This document shows, in pieces, positions 46,022-58,422 of a stretch of DNA of 61,543 bases. A program made the position numbers and the translations under genes. A model generated the notes under the pieces. It had not been told where the DNA came from, did no database searches, and saw only the letters and a list, made by a program, of their open reading frames with translations. Location of the stretch: NCBI GenBank assembly GCA_032988165.1, contig JANTQF010000206.1, positions 1 through 61,543 of the forward strand, read 5' to 3'. How positions within the stretch are numbered: position 1 is the first letter of the stretch; each line of letters begins with the position of its first letter. This stretch comes from Emmonsiellopsis sp. PD_33. Taxonomy: Eukaryota; Ascomycota; Eurotiomycetes; Onygenales; Ajellomycetaceae.

Positions 46022-46345
46022 TGAACGTGTAAGACTGGTGTGTGCCCGCACAGGTTATCGCATCATCTATATGTGTGTGAAGACATTGACATTGCATTGT
46101 GGCTGTTCGATGCCCTCTAAGCGTGCGAGTGGCGCACTGAATTTCTCCTCTCCTCTGTGGAGTGCAACACTCTAACTGTTGTAAAGAAATCGAGGTTGTT
46201 TCGAAGCCGATTTCTCATGTGGTCAGGGCATCCCACACCACGTGCAGTCTTCCCGCAGAGCCTCACCGCTTCAAACCCATCCATCTTCAACACCCCTATC
46301 CACAACACGCATGACTACGAATCCCACGATTACCTTTTTTTTTGC

Positions 46346-46383
<38 letters not shown>

Positions 46384-47334
46384 ACCCAATTATAGACCCC
46401 AGGAAACCAGGAACGGGACAGATCCACATGGAGACAGGAACGGCGTTTTATTATTAACTTACAATACAGGTTACTACTAGATATTATTAGGCTGAAGAAA
46501 CGGCGTTTTTGAATAACATTTTATCTATCTATCTGTGATATCTATCACTCTTGGCTTTTACTTATTAGTCTACCTCTTTCCCTCCCATCTCCTTGCAGTT
46601 CTCCTCTTTACATACCCACTCTCCATCAGTTTTCGTTGTAATACTCCTCCCTATTGACTTAAAACTTCCTTGGCCCCTTTTCCTAGCAACCATCTCTCTT
46701 TTAACGTATCATTTGTCGGGTTCCGGCAAATTGAGAAAGTTTTTATTGTTTTTATTTGTTCCGGATGAAGGATACTACGCCTATCTATCAACTGGTATAT
46801 AGAAAGATCTGATTTTCTCTCTCCCCCTTTTGTTTTGTTTTCGCAGTTTAGTATCCCTAACCCCCCTTCCCCGGTTTCGTTCTTTTCTCTATTTTTACAA
46901 TCACCGGATTGAGTTATTTAGATACCTAGCTTTCTTCTTTATTCTAAAGGAGTAAAATCTCTATTCAATGATTTATCTCTATTCAATCCTATGACTAGGT
47001 CTTTTGTGTGTGGTGTATGTATGTAAGGATGTATGTACATAGTCTAATGGGCACATAGTGTCGCAACTGTGAAGATGAAGGGAAAAGAGGTGCTGCTGCC
47101 CCGCCGTGCGATACTGGGAGGCTTGTGGTCTGCTTAAGCAGTATGTTCCCCTAAAAGGGGCGTGACAGGAATATATAGATAGGGCTGAAAAGCAAGGAAA
47201 AAAAGAAAAGTAAGAATATCAAACAGAATTCCAAAGGATATACCCTGCAAAACTCCAAATAAAAGAAAGGATAAAAAAAAAACTACATCTCACCCCCCTT
47301 CTCTTCCATCTAACTCCAAATCCTTTCAATAATC
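46022..47334. other. Intergenic region between convergent genes
   Basis: T-rich and without supportable genes. It contains a CAA microsatellite and the 3' untranslated regions of both neighbours. Confidence 0.4.
46345..46384 (+). repeat. (CAA)n microsatellite
   Basis: About 13 uninterrupted CAA units following a T-run. Confidence 0.95.
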
Positions 47335-48682
47335 TTACAACTCCTTCTTTCCCCCATTCCCAACCCTCTCCCTCTCCTCCTTCTCCTTCAATTTCTTCGC
47401 CTTCTCCCTCTTCTGCACCAGACCCTCAGCCCCAATCCCTCCAAACACCAGCGCAACACCCAGCCACTGTCCCCCACCCAACCGATGCCCGAACCACATC
47501 ACGCTCAACAGCATCGTCAGCATCTTCCGCGTCACCGTCACCGTGACAAGAAGCAACGAGGAGAAATGAGCCAGCGTGTAGAAGATGAATAGCTGGCCGA
47601 TGGCGCCGCAGGCTGCGAAGCCAATTACGTCCTTGGTTGCGGTGGGGTGGCGGGCGAGGAATGCGAGGGCCGAGGAGAGCTCGGAGGTCTGTGAGAGGTC
47701 GATTGGGAGCGGCATGAGGGGGAGGATCGAGGTGGAGATGTGTGGGGTGAGGAGGAGGTATACGCTTGTCAGGAGGGTGGAGAGCACATTTTGCGCTACC
47801 ATCATCTGGGGGCCGGTGAAGCGCGTGTAGAGCTTCGGAGAGGTGAATATGTGGTCCTGTGTGGTATTCGTGAGGCCGTCTAGGAGCAGGTTGATGGAGA
47901 GGAGGAAGAGGCCGTAAAGGGAGGAGCCGTTTTCGTTCCTCTGGCTGCCCCTTTTCTTGCTGGAGGTTGGGTGGTGGAGGGTGAATGTGGCGACGCCGAT
48001 GGTTACGAGGAGGATAACGCCGTATTTGTATAGGGGGTAGCGTTTTCGGAAGATGGCTAGGTGGAGGAACATTACTGGTAGGAGTTTGCAGGATTTGGCG
48101 AGAATGAAGGTGAGGTAATCAATGTGTCCGAGACTGGCGTATCCGAATGGGGATGCGAGCGAGTTGGATATGCTGATTAGGATTAGGGGAATTAAGATGC
48201 GCCGGGTTGGGAAGATTGCGGGCAGTTTCTGGCCACTTGGGGCGGAAAAGTATAGATATAGGAATCCTGTGATTGCAGCAAAGAACGACTGGATCGTGTT
48301 TAGGACGACGGAGAATGTGAAGCGCTCTGTGGGAGGAGAAGGATCCGCCGCTGTTGGGGGGTATACGTGATACTTTGTAGTGGTGATGGCTTCTTGAAGG
48401 ATGCCCCAGGACAGACTGTAAGTGATCAAACTGTTAGCCCTGTCATTGCACAGAGAGGGTCTTGTATATTCCTTACAATGAACCATAGATCCCCCCAACG
48501 CATAAAACGAGCTGCAGCAAGCCGGCCTCCGCATGGGGGGTAGCGGGAGCAGTTGGCTCGGCTTTTTTGGAGACGGCACCATTGGAGTGTCGCATGCCGG
48601 TCTCTGGGAGGTCTGGGGGCTCGTTCATAACGCCGGATGAGGGCGTCCGCTGTAAAGGAGCTTTCTGCTTTTGGCGCGCCAT
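47335..48682 (-). CDS. hut1: UDP-galactose transporter homologue Hut1 (SLC35B family)
   Basis: Predicted ER/Golgi nucleotide-sugar transporter; Hut1 homologues supply UDP-sugar to the ER lumen. Two minus-strand exons, 48477-48682 and 47335-48415 (61-bp intron), give 428 aa. The cytosolic N-terminus (MARQKQKAPLQRTPSSGVMN) is followed by LQLVLCVGGIYGSFLSWGIL, where the intron splits the Phe codon, then QEAITTTKY. About ten membrane segments follow (LNTIQSFFAAITGFLYLYF, YGVILLVTIGVATFTL, GLFLLSINLLLDGLTNTTQD, FAACGAIGQLFIFYTLAHFS, VTVTVTRKMLTMLLSVMWFG). KMLTMLLS and the GLTNTTQD loop are typical of the UDP-galactose transporter subfamily. The Lys/Glu-rich C-terminus (KREKAKKLKEKEERER) contains ER-retention-like lysines. 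It is divergent from sen15 with 659 bp between the starts. Confidence 0.92.
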
Positions 48683-49341
48683 AACCGCGAGGTGGTATTA
48701 TTCTCTAGGACGAGTTCAAGGATACTCGGATCTAGATGATCAAACGAGAGGACGAGGGGGGGAAACTGCGCAAGGGGTTCTATGCTGCTAGCTGCAAGGG
48801 ACGAAAATGAAGGTCAACATGCAAGGCAAAACCGGAATGCGACAGAGTGCAAAGGCTGCGGTCGAAGAGGAGAGCAAAGCGAATCTCGTCGACCCGGTGT
48901 TTTTATTTGGCGATGATGCCATCTGTTCTCTGCGCCGAACTTTTACCTAAGCAGCCGCCGATTAGGGCTTGGCGGGTCATGCGCCGCCGATAAGGATAAG
49001 CTCAGCCCTAAACAACCTCCGACTTTTTCTGCCCGGACTCCGCAGTCAACGACGGGTGCTGTATATCGACTATAGAGGGGATTTCTGCAACACAGGGACT
49101 GCTATCCACTCAATTGGCATTATCAATTGCTCTACAAGTCCAGGCATTGGCAAAATCTACTCGCAAAAATCCCATCCCCCCCCCACCGCATCGCATCTCG
49201 AACCAAAGCTCCGTCCACGAAACCAACCACATCGCCCAAACCCAACAAAGCTATCCCAACCATCTAATGAACACCAAACTCTGAGCATCTCGCGCGCGCA
49301 ATCCCTCCCCACCCATCTACCAAACAATAACCCCACCCACC
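48683..49341. promoter_or_regulatory. Divergent promoter region, hut1 / sen15
   Basis: 659 bp between two start codons pointing away from each other; no gene inside. The part next to sen15 is extremely C/A-rich, as is common in fungal leaders. No specific site could be named. Confidence 0.5.
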
Positions 49342-49998
49342 ATGTCCTCAACCGCAACCGCAACATCCTCACACTCCCCCGCCCCCTCCTCCCTCACCAC
49401 CCTCACCTCCACCTCCACCACCTCCCCAAGCACGCCCCAAACCTCCCTAACCACCCAAATCCTCCACAACCTCGCACACCAACACCGCTGGACCGCCCTA
49501 CAAACCCACCCCCCACACACCCTCTCCCCCACCCAACACACCCCGCTAATCTCCGGCCAACCACCACAAACCATCTACACCCACCCGGACGAACAAGCAT
49601 TCATGCTCGAGCACGGCATCAGCGTCGACGACGTGCCCACAGACCGCGAGTGGGTGATCCCCACGGCACAGGGGCAGAGTTGGAGTTTGGCGAGGTTGGC
49701 GGGGTGTTTTGATGCGCTGCCTGATACTACCACTACTGGTTCTAACGGGGCGGGGAATAACGATGACGGAGAAGAGGAAGAGGAAGAAATGAAGGAACGC
49801 TGGCGGGTTGGGAAGGAGAAGGGGGAGAAGAGCAAGGAAGAGATACTGGTGGAGTATGAGCGGAGGAAGAGGGGGGGAAGCACGGAGTGGGGTGGGAAGC
49901 GGGCTTTGTTGGCTATGGTGAATAGGGGGATGGGCGGGGATGGGACGGTGGTGTATTATGTTGTTTTGGAGGGGAGTGTCAAGCCAAGACAGAATTGA
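49342..49998 (+). CDS. sen15: tRNA-splicing endonuclease subunit Sen15
   Basis: Structural subunit of the Sen2-Sen34-Sen15-Sen54 endonuclease that excises introns from pre-tRNA. Single exon, 218 aa. Residues 1-35 are Ser/Thr/Pro-rich. The core follows: LTTQILHNLAHQHRWTALQT, YTHPDEQAFMLEHGI, REWVIPTAQGQSWSLARLAG, then an acidic insert (DDGEEEEEEMKE) and the C-terminal strands RALLAMVNRGMGGDGTVVYY with VVLEGSVKPRQN. This is the endonuclease fold without catalytic residues, as expected for Sen15. The codon bias of the N-terminal part (extremely C-rich) differs from the G-rich second half, a compositional switch inside one gene. Confidence 0.9.
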   Translation: MSSTATATSSHSPAPSSLTTLTSTSTTSPSTPQTSLTTQILHNLAHQHRWTALQTHPPHTLSPTQHTPLISGQPPQTIYTHPDEQAFMLEHGISVDDVPTDREWVIPTAQGQSWSLARLAGCFDALPDTTTTGSNGAGNNDDGEEEEEEMKERWRVGKEKGEKSKEEILVEYERRKRGGSTEWGGKRALLAMVNRGMGGDGTVVYYVVLEGSVKPRQN

Positions 49999-50549
49999 AA
50001 GGGTATACATCTGGTCTGGCCTTCGAATTGCACGTCGATTGGGCTCAATATCGTGGAACGAACAATGACCCAACGAACGGACGAAAAGGCGCTTCTATCT
50101 CGTGAACTTCTTTATTGAATAGCAAGTCTATCAAAAGAAGGGAAAACTAACTGATGCGTTCGCTAATCGATGCCCCTCACAAACATATCGACAAAAAACG
50201 TCCAAGTGAAACGAGCCAAACGATGGATATCCAAAAGAAAACTGAAACAGAAACCCCGAAACCCAAAAAACGAAGCGAAAAAAATAGGAGCCATTCAGCA
50301 TCAAACCAAATCCGCCACGCTCATGTTATTTATATAGCCCAGTGACTCCAAACGAACAATCAAAACGGCGCCCAGCATCAAAAGTCCGCCCATATGGGTT
50401 TCCCAAAGCACATTGCATACGAACACCAGGTTGACTGGGTATCATCATCATATCATATCATATCGAAACTTTTCCCCTCCCATTCTCCCAGGAACGAAAT
50501 AAAGAAGAAGAGGAAAACCCTCACTCACCCAGGGAAAAAAAAGGATGGC
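49999..50549. other. Short intergenic region between convergent genes
   Basis: A-rich; no gene seen. Holds the 3' ends of sen15 and of the Sip3-like gene. Confidence 0.4.
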
Positions 50550-53500
50550 TCACCAACTCCTCAAACCGACCCTCTCCATCTCCCTGCGGCAACTCACACA
50601 ATACTCCTCATACCACGCTTGCACATCCTCCATCTTCCCATTAAACCGCTTCTCAAGACCCTGCACCGTCTCATGGTCTCCATCGTCTTCGTTTTCGTCT
50701 CCCGCAAATCCACCCTCACGCATTTGTCCTTGATTGTTCAACAAAATCTCCACAACCCGACACTTGCGCGTTTCCCGCTGCAGCCATCTTTCCCACTCAG
50801 CCTGGATGACTTCCGCTTCAATGCGGTTGACGACCCGCAGCGCCACGAGGAGGTTGTGCCGGTACGTCCCTAGGCGCTCCCGCGTACGTTGGAGCTGTTG
50901 GGCAGCGGATTTAGCTTTGGCGTCTTTGGTTGATGAGGAAGTGGGTGTGAAGAGCCAGGGAATGTCTGGGGCGCGGAGGGCGTTGTCTTCGCGGAAGGTT
51001 GAGAAGCTGTGTATATAAGTTGTTAGATATTAATTCAAATTTCGCTGTGCGCAGGTATAACGGAGGTCAATAGAACTTACCAAGCACTTGAATTATAGAT
51101 CTCCATCTCCGTCGTATTCGCAATCACCTCGTCCATATCCCGAATATAAACCGCTTTGCTCATAATAGGATTCGGACCCACACCCAACCTCGCCATGAAA
51201 TTCCCCGCATTCCGCTCCTGCAACCACTCAACCGTATCCTGGTACGAATGGAACCCATTAATCACCACGCTAAACACCAGCAATAATAGTATAATACTGT
51301 TCGCGCTGCACGTCTTCCACACCCATCGCAGCAGCGCCCAGAACCAGATCATCAGCGAGGATACTGCGCTTTGAAGCAGGGAGCCGGACGTTTCGAGTAG
51401 AAGGTGGAGGATGCCACTTTGTTTTGATGGACGGCGGAGTTTAGATTGGAGGATGTGCACACCGGCAAGCTCGGTCTCCTGTGTTTCTTGGCCAATGTTG
51501 CCGAATTGGGAGATTGCCCGTTTTGACTGGTTGTTGGGGCCTAGTCTTTTGACTTCTTCCGAAACGAGGTCGACAAGATCTAGGGCGTCTTGTTCTAGGT
51601 CGTTCATAGCTTGTTTGTCGATTATACCTGTGGTATGGCATTAACTTATTTGTACAATCGAGCGAAAATAAGCGACGGTGAGTAAAAACGTACCTCGAAT
51701 AAGATACGGTTCCCACAGCCATTCAACTTTTGTAAATATAGCAAGTTTGCACCTAGACTTGGAGACATGCGTAATCACAATTTTGCTAACCAGCCTGAAG
51801 TAACGCTTAAAGGGAAGATGCCAAGGGGTCCGTTTATCCGTCACGACATAGCATAAGTGATCATTTTGTACGTCAACGATCTGATAATCAGATACCTCTG
51901 TCTGGCGAGGGCGTCCTGTGAGAGATTGTTAGTAAACACTGGTATATCATGCCGTAGAATTGGCTTACCGAAGAAATCAGGCATCCTAATCTGATATTTG
52001 AAATCGCGTCGCATGTGGGCCGATTGAGTATTTGTCCAAGGCCCCTGCTTGATATCTTTTGTACACATATTAGCACATGTCTCCATCCTGAAAAGGGGCA
52101 GGTAACCAACTCTCTGCTCTTCGTTGGAGTTGAAGCAACTGCCAAACTGCACTCTTATCCCCAAACAGAACGTGAAACAGTGCCTTTGGACTGATGTCAA
52201 AAAACTTCTCGGCTGATAGATGAACAGCGCCTTGAGGCACGTATTCGACTGGCTGAGAGGGTAATCTGAATCTCGGAATCTCGCGACGAGTGACCTTGGT
52301 TTTATCTGCATCTAGATCCTTGTCTCCAGGCTTGAAACGACTTTCTGGTCGTTTCACATTGACACCATTCAACGTCGGCCTGTCGTCAGCAGGTGTGTTT
52401 GGGGATAAATCATCCCAACTCTCCATGCTCGGGGTTCTTCCAAGCGAATCATTCTCCATCTTCACCAATGATTTAAATATGGACTCCGGACCGGGTGACT
52501 CATGAGATGCGTCCATGTTGATTAGGAAATTCAGCCGTCGCTGTAGCAATTTCAGCGGCTCCAAGAACGTCTTGATAGTAATTCGTCCGGGAATACCACT
52601 ATCCTCGTCAGGTACGATGTGAAGGAATAAAAAGTCGCAATCTCTTCCCGGCGCAGCTGTGACTTCTGAGATGCTGCTGAAGGCTGCACAACTGGTCAGC
52701 ACAAGGCTGAAATGATTACTGTAAAAGTAAATACGGCGCGTCGTGACGTATGCTCTGCCGGGGAAGTCTTGCTGGTCGTTTGCACTGAACGTTGCTCGGA
52801 ACACGAGAACAAGAGGCTCGTCATTAGGTATGCTCGGGAAGAGGAGGCGGAACTGGGCATCATGTGGCTTTAGTTGGGCTGGATAGTAGCTAGGGTATTC
52901 ATATATCGCTGGAGCGGTCTTGTCAACGTTAGAAGTAGACTCAGCACCACTGAGGCTGACAGTTTGTCTGTGGCGGGTAGTTGGTGACTGGCCCAGAGAG
53001 CTGTCACCGGAAGCTGGTTCAGTGGTGTTGCGGCACTGCAATATAAAGTCAAACATCAGCAAACACATCAGTAACAATCAGTTTCTGGACAAACAACAAC
53101 CTACCTCATCGCCTTCTGAAGCCGCCTGCTGCCGCTCTAACTTGTTTATCAAACCCCAATTTGAACTCCCCCAAAGGTTAGCCATCATACCACTTGGTAC
53201 CCCTCCTATGCCATCTGAAATTCTGACACCGACCCCGGTCTCACTGCTTACAATCACAGCGGCCCGGCTCATACTTGTCGGAGTCGGAGGATTAGCCAGC
53301 GTCGGTGGCGCAAGGGTGCTCGTAACTGCATCTCTGAAGTTATACAAATTGGGGGCTTTGAGCTTATTTTCCGCTTCGGAAGGAACCGCCGCAGGCAAGG
53401 CAGGGAGGAGAGAATGGCTAGCCGAAATTAAGCTGGCTATTCCAACAGTCCCAGGTTGGGGGGATGAGGTTCCTGACTGCTGTAAACCAGTTGTAGCCCG

Positions 53501-55195
53501 TCTATGGATATCGAGTTTCTGAATGAGCCTGGCAGCATGGTCTTTACCGGTCTCGATGTCACGGTCGCCAGCAGTAGAGCGTCTTGAACTTCCAATGTCA
53601 GTACTATTTCGCACCGCCAAGCCGTCACGATCAACCACTGGTATTGACGAGGCCCGGTCCAAAATGGAAGGCTCGTCGTTGGCATTAGGGGTTAATGATT
53701 CTGAAATATCTGCGGCGAATTCGGGAGCGGGTGGCTGCGAAATAGAAAAGGCAGGATCTTGAGCTGGTGGTCTTCCAGGCAAAGAAAGTCTAGGATTAGG
53801 GCTTTCGAGTGCTTTTCGCTTCGCCGCTTCGAAAGAGCCAATCCAATCGGTAAGCTCCTTTTGCGTCTCAGCTTGAAGCATAATGGTGTTATTTTTCGTC
53901 TTAACTTCGAAGCAAAAGCGGCGTTCTTCTTGAAACGCAGGTCGAATGCTGCACAAGAGTACCCCTATTCTTTCACTTTCTTCCACACCTCCAGTCCGCG
54001 AACCTTGAACCAAGCACCCAAAAATGCCATGCTTCAAAAAGGTCCAACGACGAACCCATGCCGTCCTTGTAGGTTTTCCAGTCAATATTCTCAAATTGAG
54101 CCACCCCTGCTTTTCGGGACCAAACTTGTGGTCCTTGCCCATCTTAAGTGAAGTAGGACCGTGGGAACCCAAATATGGTACTGTAGACACGGAGTAGTCA
54201 TCAAGTTCCCGAGATGGCCGAACAGCATACTCAGCGGCCTCTTCGATCTGCTTCCGCGCTGCAAGCAGGTCTCGTCTCGACGACTTCTCGCTTGCCTCCA
54301 TCTCATGCGTCCACCCCTTGATGCGATCCATTTCTTGGCCCCATTTGTTAAACGTCGCGGAATTAGTATCCCGCAGAACCCTAAACTCGCGCCATTGGTC
54401 GAAAGAAACGTGCACGAGTAGCTTATCGAGGGTGTTCTTGATCTGAGGCGCCTGCATGCAAAAGTCCATCGAGGCTTTCAGGTAAGCCTTGCGAGCTTCG
54501 TGTAGCTGGAAAGCATCCTCCCGCAAGGACGACGGTTCTTTCGACTTGCCCTGTCCGGCGTATTTAGCTTGTAAGTTGTCGTGTTGTTTCTGGGCTTGGT
54601 CAAGTGTTCGACGAGTTTCCTAGTAAACGAAACAGTGTCAGCATCCCACTACACTTATCAGAGAGGACACCGGCAATAACCAACCTTAAACGCCCTTAGG
54701 TCACTCTGTATAAAAGCCCTTATAGGTTCCGCAATCAGCGCATCCGACTTTTTCACCGTCGACATGACGCCCGTCCAAAAATCCCTCGCGCTCTCTCCAT
54801 GTCGCTTCAGCGCAAGCAGAGCATAGTCATGGTCGATAACGGCTTCCGAGACACTGGCGGGGGCTGTAACGTGGGACAGGAAGCTGTTCGCAACGGCTTC
54901 CAGCGACGAGAGCTCCGACTGTAGCTTTCCCGCGCTCCGGGCATATCCGTCCAACCACTTTTCGACGAAATCGATCTGTTCCGAGAAGTGCGCGCAGGTT
55001 GCGCGGAAGGTGGGCGAGTCGAGGGCGGCTTCTTTCAAGCCCACGGGACTGTGGTTTGCGGGTGGATTGTCAGCTCGTCATAGGGCACAGAAGCGGATAG
55101 GCAGATACACCATGGAACAGCGGTGAGTATGCAACATACATGGCACTAACAGGTTTCCCATCGTGAGGGATCGCGGACGCTGGAGGCGATGCCAT
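50550..55195 (-). CDS. Sip3/Lam-type sterol-transfer protein (BAR-PH-GRAM-VASt, membrane anchored)
   Basis: Lam/Ltc proteins move sterols at ER contact sites; the yeast relatives are Sip3 (Lam3) and Ysp1 (Lam1). Eight minus-strand exons give 1390 aa: 55140-55195, 54685-55048, 54619-53105, 53035-52111, 52055-51969, 51915-51694, 51627-51081 and 51006-50550; the introns are 53-91 bp and every phase fits. Domains in order: a BAR-like helical part (~1-270; FSEQIDFVEKWLDGYARSAG, EARKAYLKASMDFCMQAP); a PH domain (~310-420; KQGWLNLRILTGKPTRTAWV, RRWTFLKHGIFGCLVQ, FCFEVKTKNNTIMLQAETQK); a polar linker; a GRAM-like region (YVTTRRIYFYSNHFSLVLTS); a VASt/START-like sterol domain (LFHVLFGDKSAVWQLLQ, IKQGPWTNTQSAHMRRDF, WHLPFKRYFRLVSKIVIT, WLWEPYLIRG); two hydrophobic segments (LLQSAVSSLMIWFWALL and SIILLLLVFSVVINGF); and a C-terminal helical tail. 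Very good fit to the family; which Lam paralogue is not certain. Confidence 0.92.
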
Positions 55196-55660
55196 GTAGC
55201 ATGTGAATCATAGACCGCCTGGTTCGAGGGCACATGCAGGCAGCGCTGGACAATCACGAGCTACGACTTCTCCGCCGCGCAGAATTGGGCGCCGCAAGGA
55301 GGCAAAGAAAAATCAGCAGACAGAGCTAACACAAAAGACACGCATGGCATATATATATAGAGTAGAAGCAGGATACAAGAGAAGAAGAAGAAGAAGAAGA
55401 AGAAGAAGAAGAAGAAGAAGCTGTCCGCTGTGTCTGGGGTTGGGTCGTCTCAGCCCGCAGTCGTCACTGACAGCCAACTTCCACGGCTGGACCTCCTATT
55501 GGCCACGCCGGATTAAGCTCGCTCCGCCCGCAAAAAAGTCCCACCAGCAAAATTTCGGTGGGCTGGCCGTCTGTTGTCGTTGCTACGGCGAAAGTTTTTC
55601 TCCCCTGCGTGTTGTTTCTCTCATTTTGATTGTATTTATCGTACGGCTTGTCTGTGAAAG
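55196..55660. promoter_or_regulatory. Divergent promoter region, sip3-like / kri1
   Basis: 465 bp between two divergent starts. It includes a TATATATATA stretch near 55349 and the GAA microsatellite; otherwise no recognisable site. Confidence 0.45.
55380..55420 (+). repeat. (GAA)n microsatellite in a divergent promoter
   Basis: About 13 uninterrupted GAA units (40 bp), a purine-only strand between two divergent genes. Confidence 0.95.
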
Positions 55661-57601
55661 ATGGAGCCTCCTGCGAAGAAACAGAGGAAGGTCCTCCTAG
55701 ACGACGACAGCTCCGACGAGAGCGGTGAAGACGGGGGCGCCCTTCTCAACGCAAATGGTGCAGAGGCGGGTGGTTTCAAGATCAACGAGGAGTATGCGAA
55801 GCGGTTTGAATACAATAAGAAGCGGGAGGAGATGCAGCACTGTGCGTTTACCTCGGTCATTCTACTTTTAATTTGTTTCCGAAATTTTATGAACTGACGA
55901 GAAACAGTGGAGGAAAAACTAGGAAAGTCTGCCAATGGAAAGCGAAAACAGAATGTGGACGACGCATCTGAGGATTCATCATCTGAATCTGAGGATGAAG
56001 ACGATGACGGAGAGCTTGCAACGGGAGAGCTTGACCGCGAGATCTCCGACACCCTCAACGCCATTCGCAACAAGGACCCTAGGGTTTACGACGTGAACGT
56101 CAAATTCTACAGCGAAATCAAAGAGACAGAAGATGGGGAGCCAGAACAATCTAAAAAGGAGAAGCCCATGTTCCTTCGCGATTACCATCGAGAGAACCTG
56201 TTGCGCGGCGCTGGTGTGGAGGACACTGAGGATGCGCCCAAAACCTTTGCTCAGGAGCAAGAAGACTTAAAGAGGGAGATTATCAAGGAAATGCATGCTC
56301 CAGATGATGAGGCGAGCGACAACGATGACGATGACGATGATGGCGGCTTCCTCATTCCAAAGACGAAACCGGCTTCTTCAAAACCTGCCAAGGAGCCTGT
56401 GGAACTAGATGTTGAAGCGGCCGACAAAGATCCAGAGAAGTTCCTGTCGAATTTCCTGGCTGCCAGAGCCTGGATCCCCGCCGAGAGACCAAACTTCCAA
56501 CCCTTCGAGTCCGACGATGAGGAAGAGGACCGCAAGGCGGAGGCCTTTGAGGAAGCATACAACTTCCGCTTTGAGGATCCTAATAAAATCAACGAGGTAC
56601 TCGTTACCCATTCTCGAGACACCACTTCCAAATTCTCAGTGAGGAGAGAAGAGCCAAACAGCCGAAAGAAGAAGAGAGATGCCGAGAAATCAAAGAAGGA
56701 GGAGGAAAAGAAACAACGCGAGGTGGAACGTAACCGTCTCCGAAAGCTAAAGATCGAGCAAATTGAGGAGAAGGTACAAAAGATCAAGACTGCTGCTGGT
56801 CTTAGGACGGCGGATATTACTGACGAGGATTGGGCTCACTTCCTAGACGATGGCTGGGATGATGAGAAGTGGGAACAGGAGATGGAGAAGAGGTTTGGTG
56901 AACAGTACTACGAGCAAGCGGAGGAGGGCAGTGATCTCGATGACGGAGAGGCTGGCAAATCCAGCAAACGACGGCTGAAAAAGCCGAAATGGGATGATGA
57001 TATTGATATCAAGGACTTGGTCCCCGATTTCGATGACGAGGAGCAGGCTCAGGTCAGCGATGTGGAAATGCAAGACGCACAGGATGAGGATGAGGATGAA
57101 GCTGGCGAACCCAAGGTCTCTAAAAAGAAGAAGGCCCTCCAGGATAAAAAGGAGAAGCAAAAGGAAGCCCGCAAAGAGCGAAGAAAGATCGAGCAACTCG
57201 TCGATAACAGCCTCGACCTCGATCCCACCCTGCTCCCCGGCGCCTCCAAGAAGTTCACGGGCAGCTTCCGCTACCGTGAATCTTCCCCCGTCAGCTACGG
57301 GCTCACACCTCGCGACATTCTGATGGCAGACGATGCGCAGCTGAACCAGTTTGCGGGCCTGAAGAAGCTGGCCTCGTTCCGGGATCCAGAGAAGAAGAAA
57401 CGCGATCTAAAGAAGATGGGCAAGAAGGCACGGCTACGACAATGGCGCAAGGACACGTTTGGGGATGAGAATGGGCCCCCTGAGCCTGTCATCCCCGAGC
57501 CGTCGTCGGTGGATGCATCAGGGGCGGTGGATAATGATGGGTCGATGAAGGTGGATATTCGGGAAGGCAAGAAGAAGCGGAAGCGGTCCAAGAAGCATTG
57601 A
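55661..57601 (+). CDS. kri1: Ribosome-biogenesis factor Kri1
   Basis: Nucleolar protein that works with Krr1 in 40S subunit assembly. Two exons, 55661-55841 and 55908-57601 (66-bp intron, phase 1), give 624 aa. The N-terminus reads MEPPAKKQRKVLLDDDSSDE, then FKINEEYAKRFEYNKKREEM and QHLEEKLGK across the splice. Long acidic/basic repeats are interspersed with the conserved blocks DPRVYDVNVKFYSEI, PMFLRDYHRENLLRG, LSNFLAARAWIP and TDEDWAHFLDDGWDDEKWEQ. The Kri1 C-terminal domain is present (FRYRESSPVSYGLTPRDILM, ADDAQLNQFAGLKKLASFRD, KKARLRQWRKDTFG), and the protein ends in a lysine-rich nuclear/nucleolar signal (KKKRKRSKKH). Length and order fit the family. Confidence 0.95.
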
Positions 57602-58422
57602 GGGGTGTCAACTGTGTACTACTATTGCTGGTGTAGTGTTTTCCGTGCAATAATAATGATAGGGTTTGAATTTTCTTTTACTTTCTCATGGTTCTAGACG
57701 AGAATTAGGGGTCGTTGTTCCACGCCACCTTCTAGAAGGTGGCCCACCGAACTTCATCCAGATGGGCTGTAGTTACTGTCGAATGGGCCTCAAAGATACA
57801 TGCGATGGGTTGATTATCTATAGTTGCCGTAGTAGTAATAAGATGTCAAGGGGTGAAGCTACCTACGGCTGGGTATATAAAGTGCAACGAAAGGACATAT
57901 CAAACAAACCCGTCAAAACTGCAACTACAACAGCTATCTGATATCTGATATCTGATATGCCTCTATCATACTCGCACATAGCCATAACCCACTGCTGTAT
58001 ATATGGGCCTATCTGTGCACAACAACTATCTATTCGGTATTCTCCCGGTCCCATCGGCCGCAGGGTACCTGGCAGTACCTCGCCCACCGCAGACTCCAGG
58101 CGGGCAGCAATGTACCCCCAGGTCGCTGTGCACATCAGATTTTTCACGCCGCCCCCACCCGACCCGCCGCGCCGCCGGGCAAAAAGTCGGGAGATGTCGG
58201 CAGCGCCAATGCCCGCCCAATGCGGCTAGCGCGGAAATCCCTTCCTCTCCCTGCCAACCGATTTTTATTTCTCCTCCGCCCGTCTTTTTTTTTCTCCTTC
58301 TTCTTCTCCCATCCCCATCCCATCCTCTGCTCCTTGCTCCCGTCTCTCTTGACGTGTGTCTGTCTATCTTCCATCTCCCCTCATTCCTCTTTTCTTAGTT
58401 TGTCCCTTTTCCTGCTGCAGAC
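57602..58422. other. Intergenic region and leader of the ADP/ATP carrier gene
   Basis: No gene seen. A short GATATCT tandem repeat lies near 57935-57957. The last ~170 bp before the start are a C/T-rich pyrimidine leader, usual for highly expressed fungal genes. Confidence 0.45.

Noticed and set aside
48969..49712. 247-codon plus-strand frame overlapping sen15
   Set aside because: Pro/His/Asn/Thr-rich translation caused by the C/A-rich strand; the overlapping frame encodes a clear Sen15.
54658..55044. Separate small gene upstream of the PH-domain gene
   Set aside because: Introns with matching phases (55049-55139 and 54620-54684) join it to the same BAR-PH-VASt protein, so it is its N-terminal exon.
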